Part shown: positions 35,740 through 44,703 of the stretch, in pieces
How positions within the stretch are numbered: the stretch's first letter is position 1
How the letters are laid out: each line of letters begins with the position of its first letter
Source of the DNA: an uncultured Acetobacteraceae bacterium
GTDB lineage: Bacteria; Pseudomonadota; Alphaproteobacteria; Acetobacterales; Acetobacteraceae
Direction: 5' to 3'
NCBI GenBank assembly: GCA_937873225.1
Contig: CALMVN010000175.1
Span: 1 to 45,093 of the forward strand
Length of the DNA: 45,093 nt
Made by a program: the position numbers and the translations under genes
The notes under the pieces: model-generated
What the model was told of the DNA's origin: nothing
The model's input: the letters and a program-made list of their open reading frames with translations, nothing else
The model's database searches: none

Positions 35740-36263
35740 CACAATAACCTCGGCGAGGATAATCAACAGCGATGGGATGGCCTCAGATGAGGCTCGCCTC
35801 GCCCATCTTAGGGCATGCCGCGCTGCCCGTCAGGAAAGATGTTGTCGACATATTCTTGCTGTCCTGGGGAGATATAGAAGTGCGTGAGGCAGGCAACGAT
35901 GTCAACGACTGGGGTCACCGAGGGAACTGTGAGGCAGGCATCGGTAGAAAACCAGCCTGCTCCATCTTCAGGGAAAGGGCGGTGGTTTATGCTGCAAAAG
36001 TCATTTGGGAAGCCCAACGCTGTATAAGGGCTTTCCCATGTCGAAAGGTCGATCGGTCGCGTAGTAACCATGCAAGCTACACTAATGTTACATGTCCTGA
36101 CCGTCTAGTTCCGTCCATCTGAAACGTGTCCTGGTCGTCCCAAAGCGGCTCTGCGGTACCAGTTACACCAAAGATGAAAAAGACTTTCCAGAGGCGCCTG
36201 CTAGAGGCATGGGTGGCACCGGTGTAGCGGGATGGATCGAAACGAGCGGAAGGTACTGGCACC
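35740..36263. other. AT-richer intergenic region between channel and MBL-fold genes
   Basis: More AT-rich than its surroundings. It has a 12-bp direct repeat GTGAGGCAGGCA (35884-35895 and 35929-35940, 45 bp apart), the second copy of the 17-bp TCCATCTG motif (36114-36130), and an 87-codon minus-strand open frame (35808-36071, residues like 'THFYISPGQQEYVDNIFPDG') without recognised relatives. It may carry regulatory DNA for the MBL-fold gene or an eroded insertion. Confidence 0.45.
36114..36130. repeat. 17-bp motif TCCATCTGAAACGTGTC, copy 2
   Basis: Partner of 30696-30712 with two mismatches. It lies upstream of the MBL-fold gene. Same caution as for copy 1: two instances alone do not establish a regulator site. 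Confidence 0.3.
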
Positions 36264-37373
36264 ATGTCCGGGCAGGCAGATGCCGACGAGGCGACGCACC
36301 AGCACCATGACGGGTGTGGCTGCCTCCCATCGTGGTATGTCGACACGCTCGGTGCGGCCGGGCTGCCGATCCAGAACAACGAGGACTATGCGCCGCCCCC
36401 GGAAGAGTCGTACGGCGCACTGTTCCTGCCGGACACGATCGAGAAGGGTTACCACGTCGAGGAGCTGAAGGACGGGGTCTACTGGCTCACCACCGGCTGG
36501 TACGACTGCATGTTCGTCTGCACCGGCAACGGCGTCGTGGCGGTGGACGCGCCGTGCAGCATCGGCGAGCGCATCCTGGACGCGATCGGCAGCGTGACGA
36601 ATGAGCCCGTCACGCACATGATCTACAGCCACTGGCACGCCGACCATGTCGGCGCGGCGCGCGTGTTCGGGGACAAGGTCAAGCGTTACGGCCACCAGAA
36701 GACCCGCGAGCTGCTGGAGCGTTTTCCCGATCCGGACCGCATGGTGCCGACCGAGACCTTCTCGCGCGATGCCACCCTCGACGTGAACGGCGTGAAGATC
36801 GAGCTGTCCTACAAGGGTCAGAACCACTGCGAGGGCAACATCTTCGTGTTCGCCCCCCGGCAGAAGGTGCTCGCCGCGATCGATATCGTCGCGCCCGGCT
36901 GGGTCGCGTTCAAGGGCTGCGACTCCTCGGACAACTTGAGCGGATGGATGCAGGCGCACGACCAGATCCTCGCCTACGACTTCGATGCGGTCGTGTGCGG
37001 GCACGTGTCGCGGTATGGCACGCGCGAGGACGTGCTGGCAGGGAAGGAGTATTCGCAGGACCTGCTTGCCTTTTCGCGTCAGGCAATGGGCGAGGTGCCG
37101 CTGCAGCACTTCCTTCGCCAGCTCGGCAGTGGTCCCTATCGCGGCGCCTACCGGGCAGCCGAGGAGAACTTCTTCAACGCGGTGGCCAACCTGGCCACCA
37201 AGCGGATCCTGGAGCGAACCACGTCTGACGGGCGCAGATGGACCGAGCGGCTGAACGGCGCCGACGTCATGACCAAGAACAACGTGTCGACCATGATCGA
37301 CAAGATGCGCATGGAGCTGAACCACCACGGCTACATGAGGCGCGAGGGACCGCCATCAGGCTTCTACCCGTGA
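36264..37373 (+). CDS. Metallo-beta-lactamase-fold hydrolase
   Basis: 369 residues. The N-terminal part is rich in His and Cys (HQHHDGCGCLPSW). The MBL motif 'YSHWHADHVG' (His123, His125, Asp127, His128) provides most of the dinuclear metal site; 'GQNHCEGNIFV' and 'AIDIVAPGWVAFKG' carry the third His and the bridging Asp, and 'VVCGHVSRYGTREDV' the last His. Such proteins hydrolyse varied substrates (thioesters, lactones, phosphonates, quinone or alkyl-sulfatase-like); the substrate cannot be named. Length and the 'VAVDAPCSIGERI' segment fit MBL-fold proteins of the SoxH/quinoprotein-relay type. AAGG lies about 11 bases before the ATG. Gap to zwf is 165 bp; possibly a separate unit. Confidence 0.9.
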   Translation: MSGQADADEATHQHHDGCGCLPSWYVDTLGAAGLPIQNNEDYAPPPEESYGALFLPDTIEKGYHVEELKDGVYWLTTGWYDCMFVCTGNGVVAVDAPCSIGERILDAIGSVTNEPVTHMIYSHWHADHVGAARVFGDKVKRYGHQKTRELLERFPDPDRMVPTETFSRDATLDVNGVKIELSYKGQNHCEGNIFVFAPRQKVLAAIDIVAPGWVAFKGCDSSDNLSGWMQAHDQILAYDFDAVVCGHVSRYGTREDVLAGKEYSQDLLAFSRQAMGEVPLQHFLRQLGSGPYRGAYRAAEENFFNAVANLATKRILERTTSDGRRWTERLNGADVMTKNNVSTMIDKMRMELNHHGYMRREGPPSGFYP

Positions 37374-37538
37374 ACGCAGGAGGAGCCTGCGGTCGCGGTT
37401 GCCCGGCACGAGGGTTGGTCCGGCGGCGTCGACGTCGCCCCAAGGGTCGGTCTGCCCGACATGCATCCTCGACCGCCCCGGCCGATGGCGATCGACGCCC
37501 TTCCGGCGTCAGCACCCGATGAACCGGAGAACGGAAGC

Positions 37539-39062
37539 ATGAGTGGTCTGGAGCTTGAGCCCGGAACGTCCGGCCCGGCCGGGACGAAGCCGGCGCCGCC
37601 TTGCACGCTCGTCATCTTCGGTGCGCGGGGCGACCTGACCAAGCGGCTGGTGATGCCTGCGCTCTACAACCTCGTCGGAAGCAGGCTGCTCGACCCCGCT
37701 ACCCGGATCATCGGCATCGATCACGGCCACGAGACCGACGAAGGCTGGGCTCGCTTCCTCACGGAGGCCATGCAGTCCTTCACGACGGACAAGACGGCCG
37801 AGTTCCATGCGGACACGATCGACCAGGCGAGCTGGGGCTTCATCACCCAGCGCCTGAGCTTCCAACAGGGCAATTTCGAGGATCCCGCGACGTTCGAGGC
37901 GCTGGCCGGCACCATCGGCGGCAATGCCGTGTTCTACCTCGCGGTCGCCGCCCGGTTCTTCGGGACGGTGGTCGAAGGCCTGGGCCGGGCGGGACTTCTT
38001 CGGCAGGATGACGGCTTCCGGCGGGTGATCATCGAGAAGCCGTTCGGCTCCGACCTGTCGTCCGCGCGGGAGCTCAACGCGCGGATCCTGAAGGTTGCCG
38101 GGGAGAGCCAGTTCTTCCGGATCGACCATTTCCTCGGCAAGGAGGCAGTACAGAGCGTCATGGCGCTCCGCTTCGCCAACGGGCTGTTCGAGCCGACCTG
38201 GCGTCGCGAGTTCATCGACCATGTCGAGATCACGGCCGCGGAAACGGTCGGCGTCGAGGAGCGCGGCGCGTTCTACGAGCCGACCGGCGCGCTGCGGGAC
38301 ATGGTGCCCAACCACCTGTTCCAGCTGCTCGGGGTGGTCGCGATGGAACCGCCGACCTCGTTCGACGCCGAGGCAGTCCGCACCGAGAAGGCCAAGCTGA
38401 TCGAGGCCGTGCTGCCGGTCCCGCCTTCCGACGTGGTTCGCGGGCAGTACGGCGCGGGCATCGTCCTCGGCCGCGACGTTCCGGCGTATCGGGACGAGAC
38501 GCGTGTGTCGCCGACCTCGTCGACGGAAACCTTTGTCGCGATGCGGCTTTCGATCGAGAACTGGCGCTGGGCCGGCGTGCCGTTCTACCTCCGCACCGGG
38601 AAGCGTCTGACTGCCCGGCGCACCGAGATCGCGATCCATTTCAGGCCGGCACCCTACCGGATGTTCCGCGACACGCCGGTGGATGCCCTCAGCTCGAACG
38701 TGCTTCGCCTGCAGATCGATCCGGTGAGCGGGACCACGACCGAGTTCCGCGTCAAGGTGCCGGGACCTGCCATGCGGCTCGGGGACGTCCGGACGACCAT
38801 GCGCTACGGCGATTTCTTTGCCGAGAAGCCGAACGTCGGCTATGAGACGTTGCTCTACGACTGCATGACGGGAGACGCGACGCTGTTCCAGCGGGCGGAC
38901 AACATCGAGGCAGCCTGGGCGGCGGTCGAGCCGGCGCTCGACGCCGCGGGCCCGGACGGGATCGGCGTCGAGATCTACCCGGCGGGCAGCGCCGGACCCG
39001 ACGGAGCGGACGCGCTGCTGGCACGCCTCGGCCACCGCTGGTCCGGGCTGGCCGCCGAGTGA
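37539..39062 (+). CDS. zwf: Glucose-6-phosphate dehydrogenase
   Basis: 507 residues from the ATG at 37539, with GGAG 9 bases upstream; an in-frame extension to 37461 is unlikely to be used. The NADP loop 'GARGDLTKR' (28-36) is a slight variant of the usual GASGDLTKR. 'EKPFG' is at 166-170 and the substrate-site signature 'RIDHFLGKE' at 194-202, with His197 and Lys201 as expected. It converts glucose 6-phosphate to 6-phosphogluconolactone, the first step of the pentose phosphate and Entner-Doudoroff pathways. Its stop (TGA) overlaps the GTG of the glucosidase gene (GTGA), so the three following genes are likely one operon with it. Its location next to glucosidases instead of edd/pgl is uncommon. 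Confidence 0.97.
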   Translation: MSGLELEPGTSGPAGTKPAPPCTLVIFGARGDLTKRLVMPALYNLVGSRLLDPATRIIGIDHGHETDEGWARFLTEAMQSFTTDKTAEFHADTIDQASWGFITQRLSFQQGNFEDPATFEALAGTIGGNAVFYLAVAARFFGTVVEGLGRAGLLRQDDGFRRVIIEKPFGSDLSSARELNARILKVAGESQFFRIDHFLGKEAVQSVMALRFANGLFEPTWRREFIDHVEITAAETVGVEERGAFYEPTGALRDMVPNHLFQLLGVVAMEPPTSFDAEAVRTEKAKLIEAVLPVPPSDVVRGQYGAGIVLGRDVPAYRDETRVSPTSSTETFVAMRLSIENWRWAGVPFYLRTGKRLTARRTEIAIHFRPAPYRMFRDTPVDALSSNVLRLQIDPVSGTTTEFRVKVPGPAMRLGDVRTTMRYGDFFAEKPNVGYETLLYDCMTGDATLFQRADNIEAAWAAVEPALDAAGPDGIGVEIYPAGSAGPDGADALLARLGHRWSGLAAE

Positions 39063-41002
39063 ACGTAGGGCCCGATCGGCAGACCGGGTTCGGGCTTGGG
39101 CAGTCCGGGGCGGAGTGGCTCGAGGCTGACGGGGCGGGCGGCTTCGCGTCCGGCACCGTGGGCGGTCCGCGAACCCGTCGCTACCAGGCGCTGCTGCTGT
39201 CGGCGACGTCGCCGCCCACCGGGCGGGTCGTGCTCGTCAACGGGTTCGAGGCCTGGATCGATGGCGCGGACGGGAGCTTCGCGATCTCGAGCCAGAGATA
39301 TGGCTCGGACCTCGTCTTCCCGGACGGGCAGGCGCTCCTCTCGTCCTTCTCGCCCGATCCCTGGCCGCGGTGGGAATTCAACCTGCCCGACGGCACCGGC
39401 ATCGCGAGCGAGGTCTTCGTGCAGCGGGAGGCCTGCGACACCGTGCTCCGGTGGTGGCGCACGGCGGGGAGCGGGCCGTGCCGGCTGCGCGTGCGGCTCC
39501 TGTTGTCCGGACGCGACTACCACGCGCTGCATCGCGAGAACGGCGCGTTCCGGTTCGACGCGCATGTCGTCGGCGGCAACGTCTCGTGGCGGCCGTATCC
39601 GGGCTTGCCGGCGGTCGGCGCGCTGACGAACGGCGTCTATGCGCACGATCCCGTCTGGTATCGGGGTTTCGTCTATACGGCCGAGCGCGAGCGCGGCCTC
39701 GACGACACGGAGGATCTCGCCTCCCCGGGGATCCTGTCGTTCGATCTCGCGGCCGGTCCCGCTGCGATCGTCCTGCGGAGCGGGGACGGTGTCGCCGGAC
39801 AGGCAGGCCCGCTCGCCGAGCGGCTGGCCGAGATGGAGCGGACGCGGCGGGAGGCGCTGCCGGTGCTCGCCCGCTCGGCCGGAAGCTACCTCGTCTCCCG
39901 CGCTGCCAACCGGACGATCATCGCCGGCTTCCCGTGGTTCACCGACTGGGGACGGGACACGTTCATCGCCCTGCGCGGCCTGGTTCTCGCGCGCGGCGAC
40001 CTTCCGTCCGCCGAGGCCATCCTCCTGGCCTGGGCGGACGCCGTGAGCGAGGGAATGCTGCCGAACCGGTTTCCGGACAGCGGCGAGAGCCCGGAATACA
40101 ACTCCGTCGACGCGTCGCTCTGGTATGTCGTGGCGACGCACGAGTTCCTGGATGCCTGCAACGTCGCCGGACGCAAGGCGGAGACGGCCGAGCGCGCGCT
40201 CCGCGCCGCGTGCGAGGCGATCCTCGAGGGCTATCATGCCGGCACGCGGTTCGGCATCCAGGCCGACGCGGACGGGCTGCTACGGGCCGGCGTGCCGGGC
40301 GTCCAGCTCACCTGGATGGATGCGAAGGTCGGCGACAGGGTGGTGACGCCGCGGGTGGGCAAGCCGGTCGAGGTCCAGGCGCTGTGGTTCAACGCGCTGC
40401 GGATCGCCGGACAGCGCTGGTCGGGCCGGTGGACCGGGTTGGCCGAGCAGGCGCAGGCAAGCTTCGTCGCCCGGTTCCCGCTCGCGTCGGGCGGGCTCTG
40501 CGACGTCGTGGACGTCGATCACCTGGCGGGCAGCCTCGACCGGAGCGTCCGGCCCAACCAGATCCTGGCGGTCGGCGGCCTGCCCTTCGCGCTCCTCGAG
40601 GGTGGAGCGGCGCGGCGTGTGGTCGACCAGGTCGAGGCCCTGCTGCTGACCCCGCTCGGGTTGCGGAGCCTGTCACCGGACGATCCGGCCTATGTGGGCC
40701 GATACGAGGGCGGTCCTGCGGCACGCGACGGCGCCTATCACCAGGGTACCGTCTGGCCCTGGCTGATGGGGCCGTTCGTCGATGCCTGGCTCGCGGTCCG
40801 GGAACGCTCGGCGCGGTGCAAGGCCGAGGCGGCGGAGCGCTTCCTCGCGCCGCTCGTCGCGCATCTCGACGATCATGGTCTCGGCCACGTCTCGGAGGTC
40901 GCGGATGGCGACCCGCCGCACCGGCCGAGCGGCTGCCCGTTCCAGGCGTGGTCGCTGGGAGAACTGATCCGCGTGCGCCGCATGCTCGGCGTGGCGGACT
41001 GA
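39059..41002 (+). CDS. Amylo-alpha-1,6-glucosidase / glycogen-debranching-type enzyme
   Basis: 647 residues, starting at GTG 39059 inside the zwf stop. The N-terminal domain (to about 250) has 'EWLEADGAGGFASGTVGGPRTRRYQALLLSATSPPTGR', as in GDE_N proteins. The catalytic domain shows 'FPWFTDWGRDTFIALRGLVLARGD' with the DWGRD motif, 'LPNRFPDSGESPEYNSVDASLWYVVATHEF' with the NSxDASLW block, 'TWMDAKVGDRVVTPRVGKPVEVQALWFNAL' and 'YHQGTVWPWLMGPFVDAWL'. It probably removes alpha-1,6 branches from glycogen or related glucans. Followed 18 bp later by the GH63-type glucosidase. It lacks a signal peptide and should be cytoplasmic. Confidence 0.95.
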   Translation: MNVGPDRQTGFGLGQSGAEWLEADGAGGFASGTVGGPRTRRYQALLLSATSPPTGRVVLVNGFEAWIDGADGSFAISSQRYGSDLVFPDGQALLSSFSPDPWPRWEFNLPDGTGIASEVFVQREACDTVLRWWRTAGSGPCRLRVRLLLSGRDYHALHRENGAFRFDAHVVGGNVSWRPYPGLPAVGALTNGVYAHDPVWYRGFVYTAERERGLDDTEDLASPGILSFDLAAGPAAIVLRSGDGVAGQAGPLAERLAEMERTRREALPVLARSAGSYLVSRAANRTIIAGFPWFTDWGRDTFIALRGLVLARGDLPSAEAILLAWADAVSEGMLPNRFPDSGESPEYNSVDASLWYVVATHEFLDACNVAGRKAETAERALRAACEAILEGYHAGTRFGIQADADGLLRAGVPGVQLTWMDAKVGDRVVTPRVGKPVEVQALWFNALRIAGQRWSGRWTGLAEQAQASFVARFPLASGGLCDVVDVDHLAGSLDRSVRPNQILAVGGLPFALLEGGAARRVVDQVEALLLTPLGLRSLSPDDPAYVGRYEGGPAARDGAYHQGTVWPWLMGPFVDAWLAVRERSARCKAEAAERFLAPLVAHLDDHGLGHVSEVADGDPPHRPSGCPFQAWSLGELIRVRRMLGVAD

Positions 41003-41019
41003 GCCGCAAGGAGTTCCGC

Positions 41020-43773
41020 ATGGCCGAGGGAAGCAGCAGGGGAGGAGAGCGGCCGGACGACGTCGCCGGTCTGCTGGACACGGTCGAGGGCCGGCGCCTG
41101 CGCTCCGCCGATGCCGACGGCTGGCGGCGCTGGGGACCGTATCTCAGCGAGCGGCAATGGGGCACGGTCCGGGAGGACTACAGCGCGGGCGGAGAAGCGT
41201 GGGACTATCTGACGCATGACCAGTCGCGCTCGCGCGCCTATCGCTGGGGCGAGGACGGGATCGCCGGGTTCAGCGACGACCACCAGCTCTGGTGCCAGTC
41301 GCTCGCGCTCTGGAACGGTCGCGACCCGATCATCAAGGAGCGCATGTTCGGGCTGAGCAACGGCGAGGGCAACCATGGCGAGGACGTCAAGGAGCTGTGG
41401 TGGTACGTCGACGGAACGCCGACGCATTCCTACATGCGGATGCTCTACAAGTACCCGCAGGCGCTGTTCCCCTATGATGCGCTGGTGGCCGAGAATGGCC
41501 GACGCCGCGGTCATGACCTGTCGGAATACGAGATCGTCGACACCGGCGTGTTCGACGGCGGTCGATATTTCGACATCACCGTCGAATACGCGAAGGCCGC
41601 GCCGGACGACGTGCTGATGCGGGTCACGGTGCTGAACCGCGCAGCGGAACCGGCGGCGCTGCATGTGCTGTCCCAGCTCTGGGCGCGGAACACCTGGTCG
41701 TGGAGCGGAGACGGCGAGCGTCCGCAGCTGCGGCTGGATGCGACCGGACGCGTGCGGGCGACGCGTCGCGGGGCGCCCGAAAGGATCTTCTCGGCCTTGC
41801 AGGAGGCGGAGTTCGTTTTCTGCGAGAACGACACGAACCCGCGCCGGCTGTTCGGGATGGACGTGCACGGCCACTTCAAGGACGGCATCAACAACTGGCT
41901 GGTCGCCTCCGATGAGGCCGCCGTCAACCCGGCGCACGAAGGCACGAAGTGCGCCGCGGTGACCAGGCTCAGCCTCGAGCCCGGCGCGCGGGCCACGCTC
42001 CGCTTCCGTTTCGCGCCGGCCGAGGCCGCGACCATGGACGTCGACGGGTTCGAACGCGCGTTTGCCGACCGGCTGGCGGAGGCCGACCAGTTCTACGACG
42101 TCCTGCAGCGGGATGTCCCGGCACCGGATGCCCGTCTGGTGCAGCGCCAGGCCCTGGCCGGCATGCTCTGGTCGAAGCAGTACTTCCACCTCGACGTCAG
42201 GCGCTGGCTGGCGGGAGACGCGGCCCAGCCGCCGCCGCCGGCCGGACGGCGGCATGGCCGAAACGCCGACTGGCGCCACCTCAACAACGCAGACATCATC
42301 TCGATGCCCGACAAGTGGGAGTATCCCTGGTATGCGGCCTGGGACCTCGCGTTCCACTGCGTCACCCTCGCGCTCGTCGATCCGGACTTCGCAAAGGGCC
42401 AGCTCATACTGCTGACGCGCGAATGGTACATGCACCCGAGCGGCCAGCTGCCCGCCTACGAATGGGCGTTCGGCGACGTCAATCCTCCCGTCCATGCCTT
42501 GGCGACATGGCGCGTCTACCAGGCGGATCGCGTGCTGACCGGAACGGGCGACCGGCTCTTCCTCGAGCGGGTGTTCCACAAGCTGATGCTGAACTTCACC
42601 TGGTGGGTCAACCGCAAGGATGTGGGCGGGCGCAACGTTTTTCAGGGCGGCTTCCTCGGACTCGACAACATCGGTCTGTTCGACCGCTCGCAGCCCTTGC
42701 CGACCGGCGGCTACCTCGCCCAGGCCGACGGGACGGCCTGGATGGCAATGTACGCGCTCAACCTGATGCGGATCGCGCTCGAGCTCGCGGTCGAGGACCC
42801 GGTCTACGAGGACATCGCGACCAAGTTCTTCGAACATTTCCTGTCCATCGCGGAGGCGATGACGGATCTGAACGCCGACGACGACGGGCCGACGGGCCTA
42901 TGGGACGAGCAGGACCAGTTCTTCTATGACATGCTGAACCTGCCGGACGGAAGCCGCCAGCCGATGCGGGTCCGATCGCTCGTCGGCCTCATCCCGCTCT
43001 GCGCGGTGGAGGTCATCGGCAACGACCTGCTCGACCGTTTTCCCGGCTTCGCGAGCCGCCTGCGCTGGGTGATGCAGCATCGGCCGGAGCTGGCAGCGCT
43101 CGTCTCGCGCTGGGAGGAGCCGGGCAGGAACGGCCGGATCCTCCTGTCGCTTCTCCGCCGTCACCGGATGAGGGCGCTGCTCGTCCGCATGCTCGACGAG
43201 ACCGAGTTCCTGTCGGATCATGGGATCAGGGCCGTCTCGAAGATCCATGCCGCAGAGCCGTTCAGGTTCGACGCCGGCGGCCGGGAGTACATGGTGGATT
43301 ACGAGCCCGGGGAGTCGAAGACCGGGCTGTTCGGGGGGAACTCGAACTGGCGCGGCCCGGTCTGGATGCCGATCAACTACCTGCTCCTGGAGGCGCTTCA
43401 CGAGTTCGAGAAGTATTACGGCACAGACTTCAGGGTCGACTGTCCAACCGGTTCCGGAACATCCATGAGCCTGGGTGAAGTGGCCGCCGAACTCGCTGGA
43501 CGCCTGAACAGGCTGTTCCTGCGACAACCGGATGGCCGCCGCGCCGTGTTCGGGACCAACCGGCTCTACCAGGAGGATGCCGCCTTCCGGGACCTTGTCC
43601 CGTTCCACGAGTACTTCCATGGGGACACCGGGGCGGGTCTCGGCGCGTCGCACCAGACGGGCTGGACCGGGCTCGCGGCGTTGCTGCTCCGATCGGAACC
43701 GGAACAGGCCGGGCCTGCATCGGCTTCTGCCACGGTCGGGACTGCCGGTGCGGGACCGGCGGTGGCGCGGTGA
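41020..43773 (+). CDS. GH63-type (MGH1-like) glucosidase
   Basis: 917 residues from the ATG at 41020, with AAGGAG 6 bases upstream. A large cytoplasmic glycoside hydrolase with an (alpha/alpha)6 barrel late in the chain. Landmarks: 'KWEYPWYAAWDLAFHCVTLALVDPDFAKGQLILLTREWYMHPSGQLPAYEWAFGDVNPPVHA', 'GGFLGLDNIGLFDRSQPLPTGGYLAQADGTAWMAMYALNLM' with a likely catalytic Asp, 'GGNSNWRGPVWMPINYLLLEALHEFEKYYG' and 'FHEYFHGDTGAGLGASHQTGWTGLAALLL'. Relatives include GH63 glucosidases acting on mannosyl- or glucosyl-glycerate, but most long members are uncharacterised. The order after a debranching enzyme suggests action on an alpha-glucoside of the same storage pool. Its stop overlaps the GTG of the aquaporin gene (GTGA). 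Confidence 0.93.
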   Translation: MAEGSSRGGERPDDVAGLLDTVEGRRLRSADADGWRRWGPYLSERQWGTVREDYSAGGEAWDYLTHDQSRSRAYRWGEDGIAGFSDDHQLWCQSLALWNGRDPIIKERMFGLSNGEGNHGEDVKELWWYVDGTPTHSYMRMLYKYPQALFPYDALVAENGRRRGHDLSEYEIVDTGVFDGGRYFDITVEYAKAAPDDVLMRVTVLNRAAEPAALHVLSQLWARNTWSWSGDGERPQLRLDATGRVRATRRGAPERIFSALQEAEFVFCENDTNPRRLFGMDVHGHFKDGINNWLVASDEAAVNPAHEGTKCAAVTRLSLEPGARATLRFRFAPAEAATMDVDGFERAFADRLAEADQFYDVLQRDVPAPDARLVQRQALAGMLWSKQYFHLDVRRWLAGDAAQPPPPAGRRHGRNADWRHLNNADIISMPDKWEYPWYAAWDLAFHCVTLALVDPDFAKGQLILLTREWYMHPSGQLPAYEWAFGDVNPPVHALATWRVYQADRVLTGTGDRLFLERVFHKLMLNFTWWVNRKDVGGRNVFQGGFLGLDNIGLFDRSQPLPTGGYLAQADGTAWMAMYALNLMRIALELAVEDPVYEDIATKFFEHFLSIAEAMTDLNADDDGPTGLWDEQDQFFYDMLNLPDGSRQPMRVRSLVGLIPLCAVEVIGNDLLDRFPGFASRLRWVMQHRPELAALVSRWEEPGRNGRILLSLLRRHRMRALLVRMLDETEFLSDHGIRAVSKIHAAEPFRFDAGGREYMVDYEPGESKTGLFGGNSNWRGPVWMPINYLLLEALHEFEKYYGTDFRVDCPTGSGTSMSLGEVAAELAGRLNRLFLRQPDGRRAVFGTNRLYQEDAAFRDLVPFHEYFHGDTGAGLGASHQTGWTGLAALLLRSEPEQAGPASASATVGTAGAGPAVAR

Positions 43774-44642
43774 CTGTGTCCGCCCGCCACGATCCCGTCG
43801 CCCACCAGATCGCCACGGCGTCCGCGACCCCGAGGCCTGCGGGCGCAAAGCCGGACCGGCCACTAAGCGGCGATCCGCAGCCCTACAATCGGCTGCATCC
43901 CGGCATGTACTTCGCCGAGTTCGCCGGGACGGCGCTGCTGGTTCTCGTGGGTCTGTCGATCGTCATTGCGCTGTGGGGAGCCGGCGCGCCACTCGCTGAT
44001 CTCCCGATCAGTGCGGGACAGCGTCGCCTGCTAAACGGGTTCCTGTTCGGCTCGGTGGGTGCCGCGATCGCCTACTCCCCGATCGGGAAGATCAGCGGCG
44101 CGCACATCAATCCCGCGATGACCTTCGCCTTCTGGCTTCAGGGCAAGCTCAGATGGAGGGATGCCAGCTGCTACGTGATCGCGCAACTGGCAGGGGGAGC
44201 GATTGGTGCCCTCCTTCTGCTCATCTGGGGCGACGTCGGAGCGAGCGACGGGTGGGGTGCCTCAGTGCCCAGCAAGACACTCCCGCTGGTGTACGCGATC
44301 GCAGGCGAAAGTGTCTGCACGTTCCTGCTGGTCATCTTGATCTTTGCGTGCGCAGGTCGTCGAGCGACGCAACCCTTCACGCCGCTGATCAATCCGCCGC
44401 TGTTCGCCGTGCTAAGCTGGCTCGAGGCTCCGGTATCGGGCGCAAGCGCCAACCCAGCACGATCCTTCGGTCCCGAGCTCGTTGGCTTCGCCTGGACAGG
44501 CTGGTGGGTATATTGGGCCGGTCCGCTCCTGGGCGCCTCGCTTGCGGTTGCGGTAATCAAGCTCGTGCTGAAGGGACATTATCATCCGCACCAAGCGCGC
44601 GTGTGCCACTTCGGGCACCCGGGAGGCCTTTTGCGGTCATGA
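43770..44642 (+). CDS. Aquaporin (MIP family)
   Basis: 290 residues, beginning at GTG 43770 inside the glucosidase stop. A 45-residue polar N-terminal extension (Pro- and Ala-rich) precedes six helices. The two pore half-helix motifs are complete: 'GAHINPAMTF' (NPA at 114-116) and 'GASANPARSFGPELVG' (NPA at 228-230, with the selectivity-filter Arg231). The ar/R residues look like a water or small-solute pore; glycerol versus water cannot be told from this alone. Translation is coupled to the GH63 gene, so the two are very likely expressed together. The extension is longer than in AqpZ (about 230 residues in total) and its role is unknown. Confidence 0.94.
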   Translation: MTVSARHDPVAHQIATASATPRPAGAKPDRPLSGDPQPYNRLHPGMYFAEFAGTALLVLVGLSIVIALWGAGAPLADLPISAGQRRLLNGFLFGSVGAAIAYSPIGKISGAHINPAMTFAFWLQGKLRWRDASCYVIAQLAGGAIGALLLLIWGDVGASDGWGASVPSKTLPLVYAIAGESVCTFLLVILIFACAGRRATQPFTPLINPPLFAVLSWLEAPVSGASANPARSFGPELVGFAWTGWWVYWAGPLLGASLAVAVIKLVLKGHYHPHQARVCHFGHPGGLLRS

Positions 44643-44665
44643 TCTCTAGCTGATTAGTCCCGGCG

Positions 44666-44690
44666 TGTGGTGATACGGATCACCAGGCGG
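44666..44690. repeat. Left end of IS481-family element (imperfect palindrome)
   Basis: TGTGGTGATACGGATCACCA resembles the terminal sequence of IS481-like elements; its arms TGGTGAT and ATCACCA are inverted around a four-base spacer. It lies 14-38 bases upstream of the transposase start. The right end is outside the window. Confidence 0.5.
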
Positions 44691-44703
44691 CACGGGTTAG
44701 GTT

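Noticed and set aside
35705-35741. Plus-strand promoter TTGACA ... TATACA near 35705
   Set aside because: The two hexamers are 25 bases apart, too far for a sigma-70 promoter. The minus-strand TATAAT at 35734-35739 is the better candidate.
35808-36071. 87-codon minus-strand frame in the 36-kb gap as a gene
   Set aside because: No ribosome site, no recognisable family and no operon context. Kept only as part of the gap description.
39370-43773. 1467-codon plus-strand open frame over the debranching gene
   Set aside because: The first 550 codons are in a shadow frame of the debranching enzyme (Arg- and Pro-rich). The GH63 gene starts at ATG 41020 with a clear ribosome site.
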